Counted from the first letter of the stretch, positions 27,648 to 37,514 are shown. The stretch is DNA of 64,000 nt from Candidatus Gastranaerophilales bacterium (GCA_944326555.1 CALVEK010000001.1:62001-126000), one strand, 5' to 3'. The notes: a model not told the origin generated them from the sequence alone. Numbers and translations are program-made.

Positions 27648-29075
27648 TTAATTAAAGATTTTCTCTTTTGTATTTATTGTTCTTTTGTCAGGCAAAGGAT
27701 AAATCTGTTTTGCTTCTTTATCTTTATTTTTAAAATTTAGACAAATATCGGTTTTAAAAACTTCATGGTCATTTTGTAAATATACTTTGCCGTTTACATC
27801 TATAAGAATGCTGCTTAGTTTTTGCTTTGTTACATCATCATAAGAGACATTTTTTTGGTCTTTTATGTAATCGTAATCATCATCTATAGTTGCAAAAATA
27901 TTATCTCTTGTTGATGGAGAAAGACTTGTTATTAACGGAGAAAACTTTTTAATATGCTTGCTGACAAGATTAATCACATCTTCTTCTGTTTTTGCGTATT
28001 TATAATTATTATTCTCTATATCACTCATGTATCTTATGTGTAACGTTGAGATAATTTCTTTGATTAAATTGAATATGGCATCTTTGTTATAATCTTTGAA
28101 ACCTTCTCCTTGTCTGTCATCTACAGCTTTAATCAAAATCTGATAGCAATCTTTTTCCACCAAAGGAGTACACGTATACATTGCGTTTACGATATTATTT
28201 ATATACGCTTTTTTCATTCTGTTGTAAGATTCTATATCTCCCTTGTTTTTATACTCGTTAGCTTTTTGCATTATTCCGTGGTAAGTGTTAACAGAGATAT
28301 TTATTTGGTCAATTTCTTTTTCATGCTCAGGATTACTGTAATATTTAACAATATTTTCTATTCTTTTTTGTACGACAGAATTTTTGGGAGACCATCCGGC
28401 AGTATCAAATAACCCTTTGAGTCCTGTTGCATCGTAGAGCATTTTGTTTAGCTCAGGAAATTCGTGTATTGTGCCTTTTTCATCTTGCAGCCAAACATCT
28501 TTACCATCAGAATCATAGAATAATGCAGAACTTGGAAGAGTATAATAACCTGTACCGTAAGTATTTTGAATGGATTTTTGTGTACTTTTTTCAACACAAT
28601 TAAAATTTAATCTATGGGTAATTTCTTTGATATCATTTGTCAGGTTTTTAAAATCTTCAAAATCCATGCGTGATATAGCATCTTTATTTCGTTCTTTTGG
28701 TCTTCCGTTTACGTAACACGCAGGACACATACCGGAGCAATCTCTCACAACGGGGATGGTAATTTCTCCCATGTTTGAGAGAATAAAATAAATTTGAGGA
28801 AAGCTCAGATTTTCGAAACTTTTTAAGCCGTATTGAATGCCATCAAGGTGTTTTTGGTCAAAATCATCCATGTTTTGAATTTGGTCTTTTGAAAAACAAT
28901 CCACAATGTCCAATGCTCTTTGATATTTTTCTTCAGCAGAGAGATTATTTCTACCTTTAAAAGTAACAATATCCTGCGTTAAACCCTGATTTATGGGAGT
29001 TTGATTGTGAGTATTTTTTTGAATTTGGTTATGTTTGCCTGTAAAAATAGGCACAGATATATTTTTTATTAGCAT
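27648..29075 (-). CDS. Unknown protein with radical-SAM-like CX3CX2C motif
   Basis: A 475-residue soluble protein I do not recognise. Residues 103-126 read GEITIPVVRDCSGMCPACYV and then NGRP; the cysteines at 113, 117 and 120 have the CX3CX2C spacing that binds the 4Fe-4S cluster of radical SAM enzymes. Later blocks such as DQINISVNTYHGIM (about residue 240) could be core strands. The N-terminal ~45 residues are polar and include QDIVTFKGR, a motif type also seen in 56867-57244. The C-terminal ~150 residues are unassigned. Lies convergent to the XRE gene and 45 bases after the yitT-like stop. Substrate and reaction unknown. Confidence 0.75.
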   Translation of the reverse strand: MLIKNISVPIFTGKHNQIQKNTHNQTPINQGLTQDIVTFKGRNNLSAEEKYQRALDIVDCFSKDQIQNMDDFDQKHLDGIQYGLKSFENLSFPQIYFILSNMGEITIPVVRDCSGMCPACYVNGRPKERNKDAISRMDFEDFKNLTNDIKEITHRLNFNCVEKSTQKSIQNTYGTGYYTLPSSALFYDSDGKDVWLQDEKGTIHEFPELNKMLYDATGLKGLFDTAGWSPKNSVVQKRIENIVKYYSNPEHEKEIDQINISVNTYHGIMQKANEYKNKGDIESYNRMKKAYINNIVNAMYTCTPLVEKDCYQILIKAVDDRQGEGFKDYNKDAIFNLIKEIISTLHIRYMSDIENNNYKYAKTEEDVINLVSKHIKKFSPLITSLSPSTRDNIFATIDDDYDYIKDQKNVSYDDVTKQKLSSILIDVNGKVYLQNDHEVFKTDICLNFKNKDKEAKQIYPLPDKRTINTKEKIFN

Positions 29076-29120
29076 ATCTGATTTAAAAATCGTAAAAAAT
29101 TTTTTTGCTAGAATTTTTAA

Positions 29121-29969
29121 TTAAATATAATTGTGTCTTTTGACACGTCCGCCATCAACTTCGTGAACGTTTTCGATTGTTATAAATGCTGATTCATCCA
29201 CGTTTTTGATTAGTTGTTTAAGTTTAGCGATTTCCAGCCTGTTAATTACACAAAATATAATTTTCTTTTCGGCACCTGAATAACCGCCTCTGGCTTTTAG
29301 GTAAGTAACGCTTACATCAAAATGTTCCATAATAGCGTTGCCGATATCAGTATGTTTTTCTGTGATTATTCTGACTGCTTTAGATTCGTTTAAACCTTCA
29401 ATAACGATATCAATGACTCTGTATGCAATAAAATAAGATATTATTGAATACATGGAACTTCGCCAATTGTTGTAAACAAAACCCGCAGCGGTAAATATGA
29501 AAAGGTTAAAGAACATTATAATTTCGCCAACAGAAAAGCCCCATTTTTTTGACAATCTTATAGAAAGGATTTCTGTGCCGTCTAATGAAGAATTGCTTCT
29601 AAGTACAAGTCCCACGCCTGCTCCCAGAATTAATCCGCCAAATATACATGCCAAAAAAGGGTCTGAAACATGTTTGTGCGATAACCAAATTGGAATAAAT
29701 GATACACCCAAAGACAAAATGGTTACTGCATAAAATGTTGACAAAACAAACAATTTACCCATTTTTTGTAAAGCCAAAAATATAAACGGCAGGTTAAGCA
29801 AAAATATGCACCAGCCAAGTGCAAAATTTGTTTTGTAATTTGTCATGATTGCTATACCAAGGATTCCTCCGTCAATAATTTTGTTTGGGATTAGAAAACA
29901 TTCCAAGGCAAATGCAGCAACCAATGCACCAAAAGTCATAACCAAAAAATTGATAAAATGCTTTTTCAT
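29121..29969 (-). CDS. YitT-family membrane protein
   Basis: A 282-residue protein with five or six membrane segments in the first 190 residues (MKKHFINFLVMTFGALVAAF, ALGWCIFLLNLPFIFLALQK, FLACIFGGLILGAGVGLVLR) and a C-terminal soluble DUF2179-type domain (SKAVRIITEKHTDIGNAIME, GYSGAEKKIIFCVINRLEIA). The signature NSSLDGTEILSIRL is typical of the family, whose function is unknown. The frame is open from 30032; ATG 29969 is preferred since it puts the start directly before the first membrane segment. No clear ribosome binding site at either start. Divergent from the SNF2 gene. Confidence 0.9.
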   Translation of the reverse strand: MKKHFINFLVMTFGALVAAFALECFLIPNKIIDGGILGIAIMTNYKTNFALGWCIFLLNLPFIFLALQKMGKLFVLSTFYAVTILSLGVSFIPIWLSHKHVSDPFLACIFGGLILGAGVGLVLRSNSSLDGTEILSIRLSKKWGFSVGEIIMFFNLFIFTAAGFVYNNWRSSMYSIISYFIAYRVIDIVIEGLNESKAVRIITEKHTDIGNAIMEHFDVSVTYLKARGGYSGAEKKIIFCVINRLEIAKLKQLIKNVDESAFITIENVHEVDGGRVKRHNYI

Positions 29970-30033
29970 AAAATAATAATAACATGTGCTCTGTTCTTTA
30001 ACAATTAAATTCTTTAGGATTATGTAAAACATA

Positions 30034-30061
30034 TTGTTATTTTCAAAATTTATTGTATAAT
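30034..30061 (+). promoter_or_regulatory. Promoter of the SNF2 helicase gene
   Basis: TTGTTA (30034-30039), a 16-base spacer and a consensus TATAAT (30056-30061). It predicts a start near 30068 and a long leader of about 150 bases before ATG 30221. Confidence 0.65.
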
Positions 30062-30067
30062 CTAATT

Positions 30068-30220
30068 AGCAGTTAATTAAGATAAGGTTTTGAACTGCTT
30101 TGTGGAATTAAGCAAGAGGGTTGCCGGTTTTAGTTTAAACTTTCTCTTTTGTTTAAAATTGTTTGTCGGAAACGGAATTTTATTTCTTTTTCTGATGAGG
30201 TTTAATTAATTACTTTAAAT
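30068..30220 (+). promoter_or_regulatory. Long 5' leader of the SNF2 gene with a 5' hairpin
   Basis: AGCAGTT (30068-30074) pairs perfectly with AACTGCT (30093-30099), a hairpin at the expected RNA 5' end. It is followed by GTGGAATTAA (30102-30111) and AAGAGG (30114-30119). The same two words at nearly the same spacing occur in the leader of the gene at 42938. No known riboswitch is recognised. Confidence 0.4.
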
Positions 30221-33200
30221 ATGAGCGTTTGCAAGTTTAACTACAAATACATTAAGGATAAAGCAACACCCGGAAGCTGGAGAAGGGGCTATGAAAGCTA
30301 TCAAAAAGGTATAGTTCTTTCTTATGACAAAAAAATTGCCGGTGTGGATGCAAAGGTAAAAGGCAACTTTAAAGATGCCTATGAGACCAGTTTGACTTTT
30401 ACAAAAAATGGTGTAAAAGCTGATTGCAGTTGCCCTCTTAAAGAAGAATGGTGCAAACACGCAATAGCAGTTGGTTTAAAAGTTATAGAAGATAAAGTAT
30501 ATGATGAATATTTGGAGCGTGTTCACAAAATTAAGCCCGAATATCCGGATGAGGATGTTGAGCCTGTAGAAAATCCTACAGGAAAATACGTTTTCCATTT
30601 TAATCCCAAAAGACGCCAAAACTTTTTCTCAATCCTTGTAATGGATAGAGCTACAGGCAAAGTAATTCGTGATTTGGAAGCAATTTTAAGAGCTTTGATT
30701 GAAGTTCAAAGAAATGATCCGTCTTTTGTTTTGAACGATGAAGAAAAGGTTGAATTAGCAATTTTCCAATTATTGTTGCAACGTTCAAGGTTGGATAAAA
30801 AGGCCGGTTGGTATGATGTTCCGATTAACAAGTTTGACGGATTTTTCCAACTGCTTGCCAAAGCAGAAGAAGTAATTGACGGCAAGACAAAACAAAGGTT
30901 GAGATTTGAAGACAAAGAATGGGAGCTTGCGCTTTCCGTTAATTTCTCCATGGTCGGGAATGTTCTTTTATCTTTGACTTGGGAAAGACCTGACGGTTCG
31001 GATTCTTATCCGTTTGAAGAAATAAGGTATTTTTCAAGACAGTTAAAATGGGGTCGCTATAAGAATGTAATTTTCCCCACAACTACACCTGTCTCTGCAT
31101 TGCCTCAAAGCCTTATTAAAGCAAGTTTTACTGATGTTAAAGATGCTGACGGCGCAAAATTTTTGTATGAAGAATTGCCTAAACTCAAAAAGGCAATGAA
31201 AGTTACTGTTTCAGAAACGATTGAAAAACTTTTCTTAGAGCAAAAACCGCCAATAAATGTGGTTAAATTGGGTCTTGATTATGACGGTTCGCTAAAAGCC
31301 GAGTTGGAATTTGATTATGACGGTACGAGGGTACCTTATTCAAAACATACGGAAAAAACTCCTTATGTTACTATCAAAAAGCCTAAAGAAGATTTGTTGT
31401 ACTGGGTAAAAAGAAATCCCGCACACGAAGAAGCAGCTTATAACATGCTTTTGGCTTGCAAGTTTGCGCCTATGCAGACAAACAATTTGGCTCTTGAAAA
31501 AGAAAATGCTATTGATTTTTACAACTATTATATTCAGCAGGCAGGCGATGGCTGGGTATTTGAAGAAAAAGATGATATGTCTTTCTTCAAATTAACAAAA
31601 GATCCTTTTGAGTTGTGTGCTGATATTGATTTTGCCGTTGATTCTACGGATAGTTTTGAGTTGGAGCTGTACGGTCGTGTTGGTGAGGAGATAATTCCTT
31701 TTGACGATGTGTATGCTCTTACGATAGATAACAGCAAATATGTAAGAATAAGGAATCTTGGTTTTGCAGAAGTTCCTACAATGGATATTTACTCTCTTAT
31801 GAGAGCATTCAATACGTTTGATGTTTACAAAAATGATGAAAACAGATACATTGTAAAAACTTACAGAGCAGGTTTAATTTCTGAAATGGAGAATTTGGGG
31901 CTTAAACTTAAAATGAGTCGCAGGTTCAATAAGTTTTGGAAACAGATTTCAACATTTTCAACCATGGATGTTCCGTCTTTGCCTAAAGGTATCAAGGCTG
32001 AGTTTAGAGAATATCAAACCAGAGGTTTTGGCTGGTTATGGTTTATGTATCAATATGGTCTGAATGGTATCTTGGCTGATGATATGGGTCTTGGTAAAAC
32101 GTTGCAGGCTTTGGCTTTGATACAAAAGGCAAAAGAGAAAAACAAGAAAGCACCAAATTTAGTTATTTGTCCGACATCGGTTGTTTTTAACTGGGAAAAT
32201 GAAATTGAAAAATTTGCACCAGGGCTTAGTTGTTTAAAACTTAGCGGTACGGAAAGAAAAGAGCTCTTTAAAGAAATTCCTAAATATGACGTTGTTATCA
32301 CAAGCTATGCTCTTGTCAGACGAGATATTGCAAAACTTAAAAAACATGAGTTTAGGTATGTTATTTTGGATGAATCTCAAAATATTAAAAATGCTGATTC
32401 TATTACCGCTCAAAGTGTTAAACAACTCAATTGCAGACACAAACTTGCACTTTCCGGTACACCTATAGAAAACAGACTCGAAGAGTTGTGGTCTATATTT
32501 GATTTCTTGATGCCGGGGTTCTTGTTTGACAAAAATGAATTTAATTACAGATATGTAACACCTATTATGGAACGTGAAGACAAGACGGTTGAAAAACGTT
32601 TGAAATCTCAAATTTATCCGTTTATCTTGCGTCGTATGAAGCGTGATGTTGCAAAAGATTTGCCTGATAAAATTGAAAACGTTGCATATTGCGAACTTAC
32701 GCCCGAGCAAAAAGACTTTTACATGGAAGTTATGGATTCTACAAGAGAAGAACTCTTTAAATCTATTGAAGAAAAGGGTATTGAAAAGAGCAGGATGTCT
32801 ATATTCTCAGCGTTGTTGCGCTTGAGACAAATTTGCTGCCACCCGAGACTGTACGATAAAGAAAATATCAAGGGTATTAAAGATTCAGGCAAGTTTGAAC
32901 AGTTGAAATCCATGTTGGAAGAAATTATTTCTGAAAAACACAGGGTATTGTTGTTTAGCCAATTTGTTGACATGTTGGATATTATAAAAGAATGGTTGAC
33001 CAAAGAAGGTATCAAGCATGAATACTTAACGGGAAGCACAAAAGACCGTCAGGAAGTTGTTGAAAGATTCAATTCAGATCCTACAATTCCAATCTTCCTT
33101 ATCAGCTTAAAAGCAGGCGGTACAGGATTGAACCTTACAGGTGCAGACTATGTAATACATTATGACCCATGGTGGAATCCGGCTGTTGAAGACCAAGCAA

Positions 33201-33397
33201 CTGACAGGGCTTATCGTATAGGTCAAACCAAAAAGGTATTTGTTTATAGAATGATTACCAAAGGTACGGTTGAAGAGAAAATTCAAAAACTTAAATCAAG
33301 AAAAAGAGACCTTGTTGATAGCGTAATCTCTGTTGACAGAAATATCGGTAAATCACTTACTTATGAAGATTTGAAAGATATCTTCTCGCTTGATTAA
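30221..33397 (+). CDS. SWIM-SNF2 family DNA translocase/helicase
   Basis: A 1058-residue Swi2/Snf2 ATPase. The N-terminus carries a SWIM zinc finger, C69-x-C71-x6-C78-x-H80. A long middle region of about 500 residues resembles bacterial SNF2 accessory domains. The ATPase core begins near residue 590 (KAEFREYQTRGFGWLWFMYQ) with motif I ADDMGLGKT (residues 619-627, Lys626), motif II DESQ (717-720, where DEAQ or DEAH is usual), ALSGTPIENRLEELWSIFDF, and C-terminal helicase motifs LISLKAGGTGLNLTGADYVI, HYDPWWNPAVEDQATDRAYR, IGQ. Probable role in remodelling protein-DNA complexes. First of a rightward run with tilS and hpt. Confidence 0.95.
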   Translation: MSVCKFNYKYIKDKATPGSWRRGYESYQKGIVLSYDKKIAGVDAKVKGNFKDAYETSLTFTKNGVKADCSCPLKEEWCKHAIAVGLKVIEDKVYDEYLERVHKIKPEYPDEDVEPVENPTGKYVFHFNPKRRQNFFSILVMDRATGKVIRDLEAILRALIEVQRNDPSFVLNDEEKVELAIFQLLLQRSRLDKKAGWYDVPINKFDGFFQLLAKAEEVIDGKTKQRLRFEDKEWELALSVNFSMVGNVLLSLTWERPDGSDSYPFEEIRYFSRQLKWGRYKNVIFPTTTPVSALPQSLIKASFTDVKDADGAKFLYEELPKLKKAMKVTVSETIEKLFLEQKPPINVVKLGLDYDGSLKAELEFDYDGTRVPYSKHTEKTPYVTIKKPKEDLLYWVKRNPAHEEAAYNMLLACKFAPMQTNNLALEKENAIDFYNYYIQQAGDGWVFEEKDDMSFFKLTKDPFELCADIDFAVDSTDSFELELYGRVGEEIIPFDDVYALTIDNSKYVRIRNLGFAEVPTMDIYSLMRAFNTFDVYKNDENRYIVKTYRAGLISEMENLGLKLKMSRRFNKFWKQISTFSTMDVPSLPKGIKAEFREYQTRGFGWLWFMYQYGLNGILADDMGLGKTLQALALIQKAKEKNKKAPNLVICPTSVVFNWENEIEKFAPGLSCLKLSGTERKELFKEIPKYDVVITSYALVRRDIAKLKKHEFRYVILDESQNIKNADSITAQSVKQLNCRHKLALSGTPIENRLEELWSIFDFLMPGFLFDKNEFNYRYVTPIMEREDKTVEKRLKSQIYPFILRRMKRDVAKDLPDKIENVAYCELTPEQKDFYMEVMDSTREELFKSIEEKGIEKSRMSIFSALLRLRQICCHPRLYDKENIKGIKDSGKFEQLKSMLEEIISEKHRVLLFSQFVDMLDIIKEWLTKEGIKHEYLTGSTKDRQEVVERFNSDPTIPIFLISLKAGGTGLNLTGADYVIHYDPWWNPAVEDQATDRAYRIGQTKKVFVYRMITKGTVEEKIQKLKSRKRDLVDSVISVDRNIGKSLTYEDLKDIFSLD

Positions 33398-33424
33398 AGT
33401 TTTTGCATAGTATAATATCTGTGT

Positions 33425-34774
33425 ATGATAAATGGAGTTAAAAATTTTTTAAAAAAGCATGGTTTATTTGCTTCGGAAAAAACTTTTTTGGTAGGTTTCT
33501 CCGGTGGTTATGATTCTATGTGCATGCTTGATGTATTACACAGAATCAGCGAAAAAGTCGGATTTAAACTGGTTGCGCTTCATTTAAATCATAATTGGCG
33601 AGGCAAAGAAGCAGAAATTGAACAAGAAAATTGCGAAAATTATTGCAAACAAAAAAATATTCAAATTATTACGGAAATATTGCCCCCTGATGTTCCAAAA
33701 ACAGAGACTGCAGCCAGAGAGAAAAGACAAGAATTTTTTAAAAAGTATTATAAAAAACTCAATGCTGACGGATTGTTCCTTGCTCATACAAAATCTGACA
33801 ATACGGAAACTATTCTCTATCGTTTAACCAAAGGAACGGGTGTCAGAGGTTTATGCGGAATACTTGAACACTCTTCTTTGGATTTTTGCGAGGTTTATCG
33901 TCCTCTCATGAATTTTACGAGAAAGGATATTCTCAGATATTGTACTGTTAACAAACTTGTTCCAAACAATGATTCAAGTAATTTTGATACAAAATATGCA
34001 AGAAATTTTATAAGACATCAGATTGTTTCAGAATTAAAAACAATTAATCCAAAGATTGATGATGTTTTCTTGAATTTGTCCCAGATAGCTATATCCGAAC
34101 AAAATATTGTAAATGAATATTTAAACCAAATAAAACAGGAAATTGTAAAAGACGGTTATTTTGTAACTCAAAAATTTTGCGAATTGTCAAAAGACGTTCA
34201 ATACAAAATGATTTTAAATTTTCTTATAGAAAATAACCTTGATTATGATTCTCGTAAAGTTTTGGAAATTTATGATTTTATCCATAAGTCTGCAAAATAC
34301 AAATCAGGTAAAACCCTTTCTTTAACAAAAGATTTGTGGCTTTTTGTTTCAAAAGAGAAAATTTGTACAATTGTTGATATAGAGCCGGAAAAGATTGATG
34401 AGCATGTTGATATTAACCAATGCGGTAAATATATGTTTAACGGAAGTGTACTTAGTTTAAAAAAATATAACGGTACACAAATTCCTGATTTTCCTCAAGA
34501 ATTTGAAAATAAAGTTTATGTTTCTTTGCCTGATAAATTTAATTTAACATTGCGTACAAGAGCTCATGGGGATATTATTCAACCTTTTGGTATGCAAGGG
34601 ACAATGAAACTCAAAAAACTTTTTATCAATAAAGGTATAGAAAAATTTAAAAGAGATGAGATTCTTCTTTTGTGTAAAAATCAAGAGGTAATGTGGGCTG
34701 TGGGAGTTTGTCTTAACGAAAAATTGCGTGCAAAAGATATTCCTACACACGTTATAACAGTGGAGAAAAATTGA
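33425..34774 (+). CDS. tilS: tRNA(Ile)-lysidine synthetase TilS
   Basis: Modifies C34 of tRNA-Ile(CAU) to lysidine so that it reads AUA codons. The 449-residue product has the PP-loop SGGYDS (residues 26-31), ALHLNHNWRGKEAEIEQENC, the AAREKRQEFF and LAHTKSDNTETILYRLTKGT blocks, then RPLMNFTRKDILRYC and the NDSSNFDTKYARNFIRH motif. The C-terminal substrate-binding domain (GTMKLKKLFINKGIEK) is present. The gene follows SNF2 by 27 bases and is 3 bases before hpt, a common tilS-hpt pairing. Confidence 0.96.
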   Translation: MINGVKNFLKKHGLFASEKTFLVGFSGGYDSMCMLDVLHRISEKVGFKLVALHLNHNWRGKEAEIEQENCENYCKQKNIQIITEILPPDVPKTETAAREKRQEFFKKYYKKLNADGLFLAHTKSDNTETILYRLTKGTGVRGLCGILEHSSLDFCEVYRPLMNFTRKDILRYCTVNKLVPNNDSSNFDTKYARNFIRHQIVSELKTINPKIDDVFLNLSQIAISEQNIVNEYLNQIKQEIVKDGYFVTQKFCELSKDVQYKMILNFLIENNLDYDSRKVLEIYDFIHKSAKYKSGKTLSLTKDLWLFVSKEKICTIVDIEPEKIDEHVDINQCGKYMFNGSVLSLKKYNGTQIPDFPQEFENKVYVSLPDKFNLTLRTRAHGDIIQPFGMQGTMKLKKLFINKGIEKFKRDEILLLCKNQEVMWAVGVCLNEKLRAKDIPTHVITVEKN

Positions 34775-34777
34775 ATT

Positions 34778-35317
34778 ATGCTGGATAGAAAAGTTGAAGA
34801 TTTAAAAATACTTTTTACAAAAGAGCAAATTGAACAAAAGGTGCAAGAACTTGCTGAAATGATTAATAAGGATTTTGGCTCAAATGAAGAGATAGTACTT
34901 ATTTGTGTGCTCAAAGGTTCGAGTATTTTTTGCTGTGATCTTGCAAAACATCTTAAAATGCCGGTGGAGATGGAGTTTATAAGGGTCTCAAGTTATGGCA
35001 ATGCAAAAACTTCTTCGGGTAATGTTCAAGCACTTGATTTAACTTTGCCGAATCTTGAGAACAAGAATGCAATAATTGTTGAAGATATAATTGACACAGG
35101 TTGTACGATGAAATTCTTAACGGATATTATATGCCGTACACATCAACCTAAAACACTCAAAGTTATTACTTTTTTAAATAAAAAAATGGCACGAAAAACC
35201 GATATCGAACCTGATTATTACGGTTTTGAAATAGATGACAAATTTGTTGTAGGCTACGGATTAGATTACGAGGGGTATATGCGTAATCTGCCTTATATAG
35301 GTTATTTTGAAAAATAA
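34778..35317 (+). CDS. hpt: Hypoxanthine phosphoribosyltransferase
   Basis: Purine salvage: converts hypoxanthine or guanine plus PRPP to IMP or GMP. The 179-residue product shows VLICVLKGSSIFCCDLAKHL, FIRVSSYGNAKTSSGNVQ, the PRPP motif AIIVEDIIDTGCTMKFL, and the C-terminal DKFVVGYGLDYEGYMRNLPY. Length matches the family. The common third partner ftsH does not follow; instead plsC converges with a 4-base gap. Confidence 0.96.
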   Translation: MLDRKVEDLKILFTKEQIEQKVQELAEMINKDFGSNEEIVLICVLKGSSIFCCDLAKHLKMPVEMEFIRVSSYGNAKTSSGNVQALDLTLPNLENKNAIIVEDIIDTGCTMKFLTDIICRTHQPKTLKVITFLNKKMARKTDIEPDYYGFEIDDKFVVGYGLDYEGYMRNLPYIGYFEK

Positions 35318-35321
35318 AAAT

Positions 35322-36170
35322 TTATACTCCTGAATTTGGATTAATTTCAATCCTTTTTAGGCGTTTTTCGAGTTTTTTGTACCATTTTAATTTTTGTTTG
35401 TACAAATACTCGTATTCTTCAATTTCACCTTTTGTAATATCAAAAAATTGTTTATCGCATAAAGATTCAAATCTTTTTTCGAGAGTATGAGTAAGTTCTC
35501 TTCTGTCGATATTTTTGTCTGTTAAAATATATGGTTCTCCGACTTCACAAAGGACTTCGGGTTTGTCTTCTCTTAAAAACGGATAATTAACGGCAACAGG
35601 GATTAAGTTTATTCCTCCTGCTTTTTTTACTACATTTTTTGCAATATAGGCCATACCTGTTTGAAATTCTATAGGGCGATACATTGGAGGTCTTATAATT
35701 CCTTGAGGAAAAATCCACAACGATTTATTTTTATCACAGAGTTCAGCCACAGAGTATTGCAAAGCCCTCATAGATGCTTGAGCAGATTTTTTATTTACGG
35801 GAAAAGCTCCGGCTCTGGCAAGAATGGGAAATCTGTTCATTTCTTCAATCATCATTCTTATGTCGGTTTTAAAAATCCTGCGGCAAAGATTATAACCAAC
35901 AATTCCATCCCACCAATTGTTATGTGGTGCATAAATTATGTTTGCAAAATCAGGGTTTCTCTTATCATAATTTTCTTTATTTTTAATTTTCAGTGAGAAG
36001 AATCGGTGTTCTAACATATTGTAGAAAAATCTATCTGCAACCCAGCGCCAAAAAGGTGTTGGCTTTGCAACCCTAAATTTTTCGTCCCTATTTCTTAATT
36101 TTGTAGGTGGGACATCAGAATAAAATTTTTGATTCTCCTTATGAAGTAAGTTTTCCAATGGTTTACACAA
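35322..36170 (-). CDS. PlsC-family 1-acylglycerol-3-phosphate acyltransferase
   Basis: A 282-residue acyltransferase of phospholipid synthesis or a related lipid. The catalytic H-x4-D box is present as APHNNWWDGIVGY, followed by the glycerophosphate site FPQGIIRPP and then AYIAKNV...INLIPVAVNYPFL. The N-terminal ~65 residues carry no clear membrane segment. End of a leftward run with the TPR protein, mgtC and opp permeases, 72 bases after the TPR gene. Exact acceptor unknown. Confidence 0.87.
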   Translation of the reverse strand: MCKPLENLLHKENQKFYSDVPPTKLRNRDEKFRVAKPTPFWRWVADRFFYNMLEHRFFSLKIKNKENYDKRNPDFANIIYAPHNNWWDGIVGYNLCRRIFKTDIRMMIEEMNRFPILARAGAFPVNKKSAQASMRALQYSVAELCDKNKSLWIFPQGIIRPPMYRPIEFQTGMAYIAKNVVKKAGGINLIPVAVNYPFLREDKPEVLCEVGEPYILTDKNIDRRELTHTLEKRFESLCDKQFFDITKGEIEEYEYLYKQKLKWYKKLEKRLKRIEINPNSGV

Positions 36171-36242
36171 CTCCTTATAGTATTCTACTCTGTTGAAGCA
36201 ATTTTTTGAATAGTTTTAATATTTTTTTTTACAATTTAACAA

Positions 36243-37514
36243 TTAACGCTTGATTTCAATCGAGTATACAGGAATTTTTCTCATGTTATCTTTTTTGCCT
36301 GCATAAATATCAAGCCATAACTTTTCTGCCATAAAGATATCATCTTTGTCATTATATTTGTATTTTATATGATATTCTTGTGATTCTTCTCTTGATTTTA
36401 GAGGCTGTTTTTTGGAATATAATTTTTGACTGTATATTTCTCTGCTTTTGCCGTCATATCTCAGTTTTGCGATAATAAATAAAGTGTTAAAATCGTATTT
36501 TGATGTATTTTCTATTTTAAATTTGAAGTCAATATAGTGCCTTGTTCCCAAGATATTGCTTTTGAATTTTATTTTTGTAGGATTAATTTTTACATCTTTT
36601 TCTGTTATTACATATCTTTTTTGGAAATTTTTGACAGCTTTTAATTTATGTTTATACAAATCAGTTTCGATGTCTTTACCGTTTTGGTAGTAATAGTTCA
36701 TTAAGTTAATGAGTATTTCTTCATAAATATCAAAGTTGATTAATCCCGGATCCCAAGCATAAGTTTTTTCCATATACTTATTTGCTTCAACAGGGTTAAA
36801 ATCTTTGTATAACAAAGCAAGTTTGTAATAAAGAACAGGTGTTTCTCTGTACAGCAATGCTGTTTCTAAACTTTCTATTGCTTTGTCTATTTTGTGGAGT
36901 TTGTAATCTTTGTCTGCAATTTTATTATAGCAATCCAATATGCCTTCTACTGCAATATCTTTTTTACGGGAATCTACTTTTTTATAATAGAAAAATGCCA
37001 ATTTATATTGCATTACTGCTTGTTCATATTTATTTTCTTGCCACAGTGCATCTCCGAGATTCATGTAAAAATCGCCTTTTGCAATCAAAAGCGGTTTATG
37101 ATCTTTATTTTCCAGTTTTTTTACTATAATTAGAGCTTTTTTGTATTTATGTGTTTTTATGTATAAATTTGCAAGTCCAAAAAACGGACTGTATACTCCG
37201 TATGGAGATTTGTCTATTGCAATGTTATATTGTTTTTCTGCTTCTGTGTAGTTAAAAAGTAATTCATATAAATTGCCGAGTCTTACGTTTATATAGTAAT
37301 CACCGGGGTTTTTCTTTGCTTCTTCCTGATATTTTGAGATAAGAAACTCAATCATTTCGTTATCTTTTGTTGTGTTAGAAATTTTGGCCAGCATTCTTGC
37401 GTGGTGTTCCGCAATAATTTTTGAGCATCCTGTAGCAATCCCTGCCAATACCAGAGATACAAGTAATGCTATTAAAATTGTACGAACATATTCTAAAATT
37501 TCTATTTTAGTCAT
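36243..37514 (-). CDS. Membrane-anchored TPR protein
   Basis: A 423-residue protein with one N-terminal membrane segment (LEYVRTILIALLVSLVLAG and then IATGC, which could also be read as a lipobox). Several tetratricopeptide repeats cover about residues 50-300 (YYINVRLGNLYELLFNYTEA, LYIKTHKYKKALIIVKKLEN, NLGDALWQENKYEQAVMQYK, IESLETALLYRETPVLYYKL). A C-terminal beta-rich domain of about 120 residues follows. Start ATG 37514 overlaps the mgtC stop by eight bases, preferred to ATG 37550 that would overlap more. A scaffold role is inferred only. Confidence 0.82.
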   Translation of the reverse strand: MTKIEILEYVRTILIALLVSLVLAGIATGCSKIIAEHHARMLAKISNTTKDNEMIEFLISKYQEEAKKNPGDYYINVRLGNLYELLFNYTEAEKQYNIAIDKSPYGVYSPFFGLANLYIKTHKYKKALIIVKKLENKDHKPLLIAKGDFYMNLGDALWQENKYEQAVMQYKLAFFYYKKVDSRKKDIAVEGILDCYNKIADKDYKLHKIDKAIESLETALLYRETPVLYYKLALLYKDFNPVEANKYMEKTYAWDPGLINFDIYEEILINLMNYYYQNGKDIETDLYKHKLKAVKNFQKRYVITEKDVKINPTKIKFKSNILGTRHYIDFKFKIENTSKYDFNTLFIIAKLRYDGKSREIYSQKLYSKKQPLKSREESQEYHIKYKYNDKDDIFMAEKLWLDIYAGKKDNMRKIPVYSIEIKR

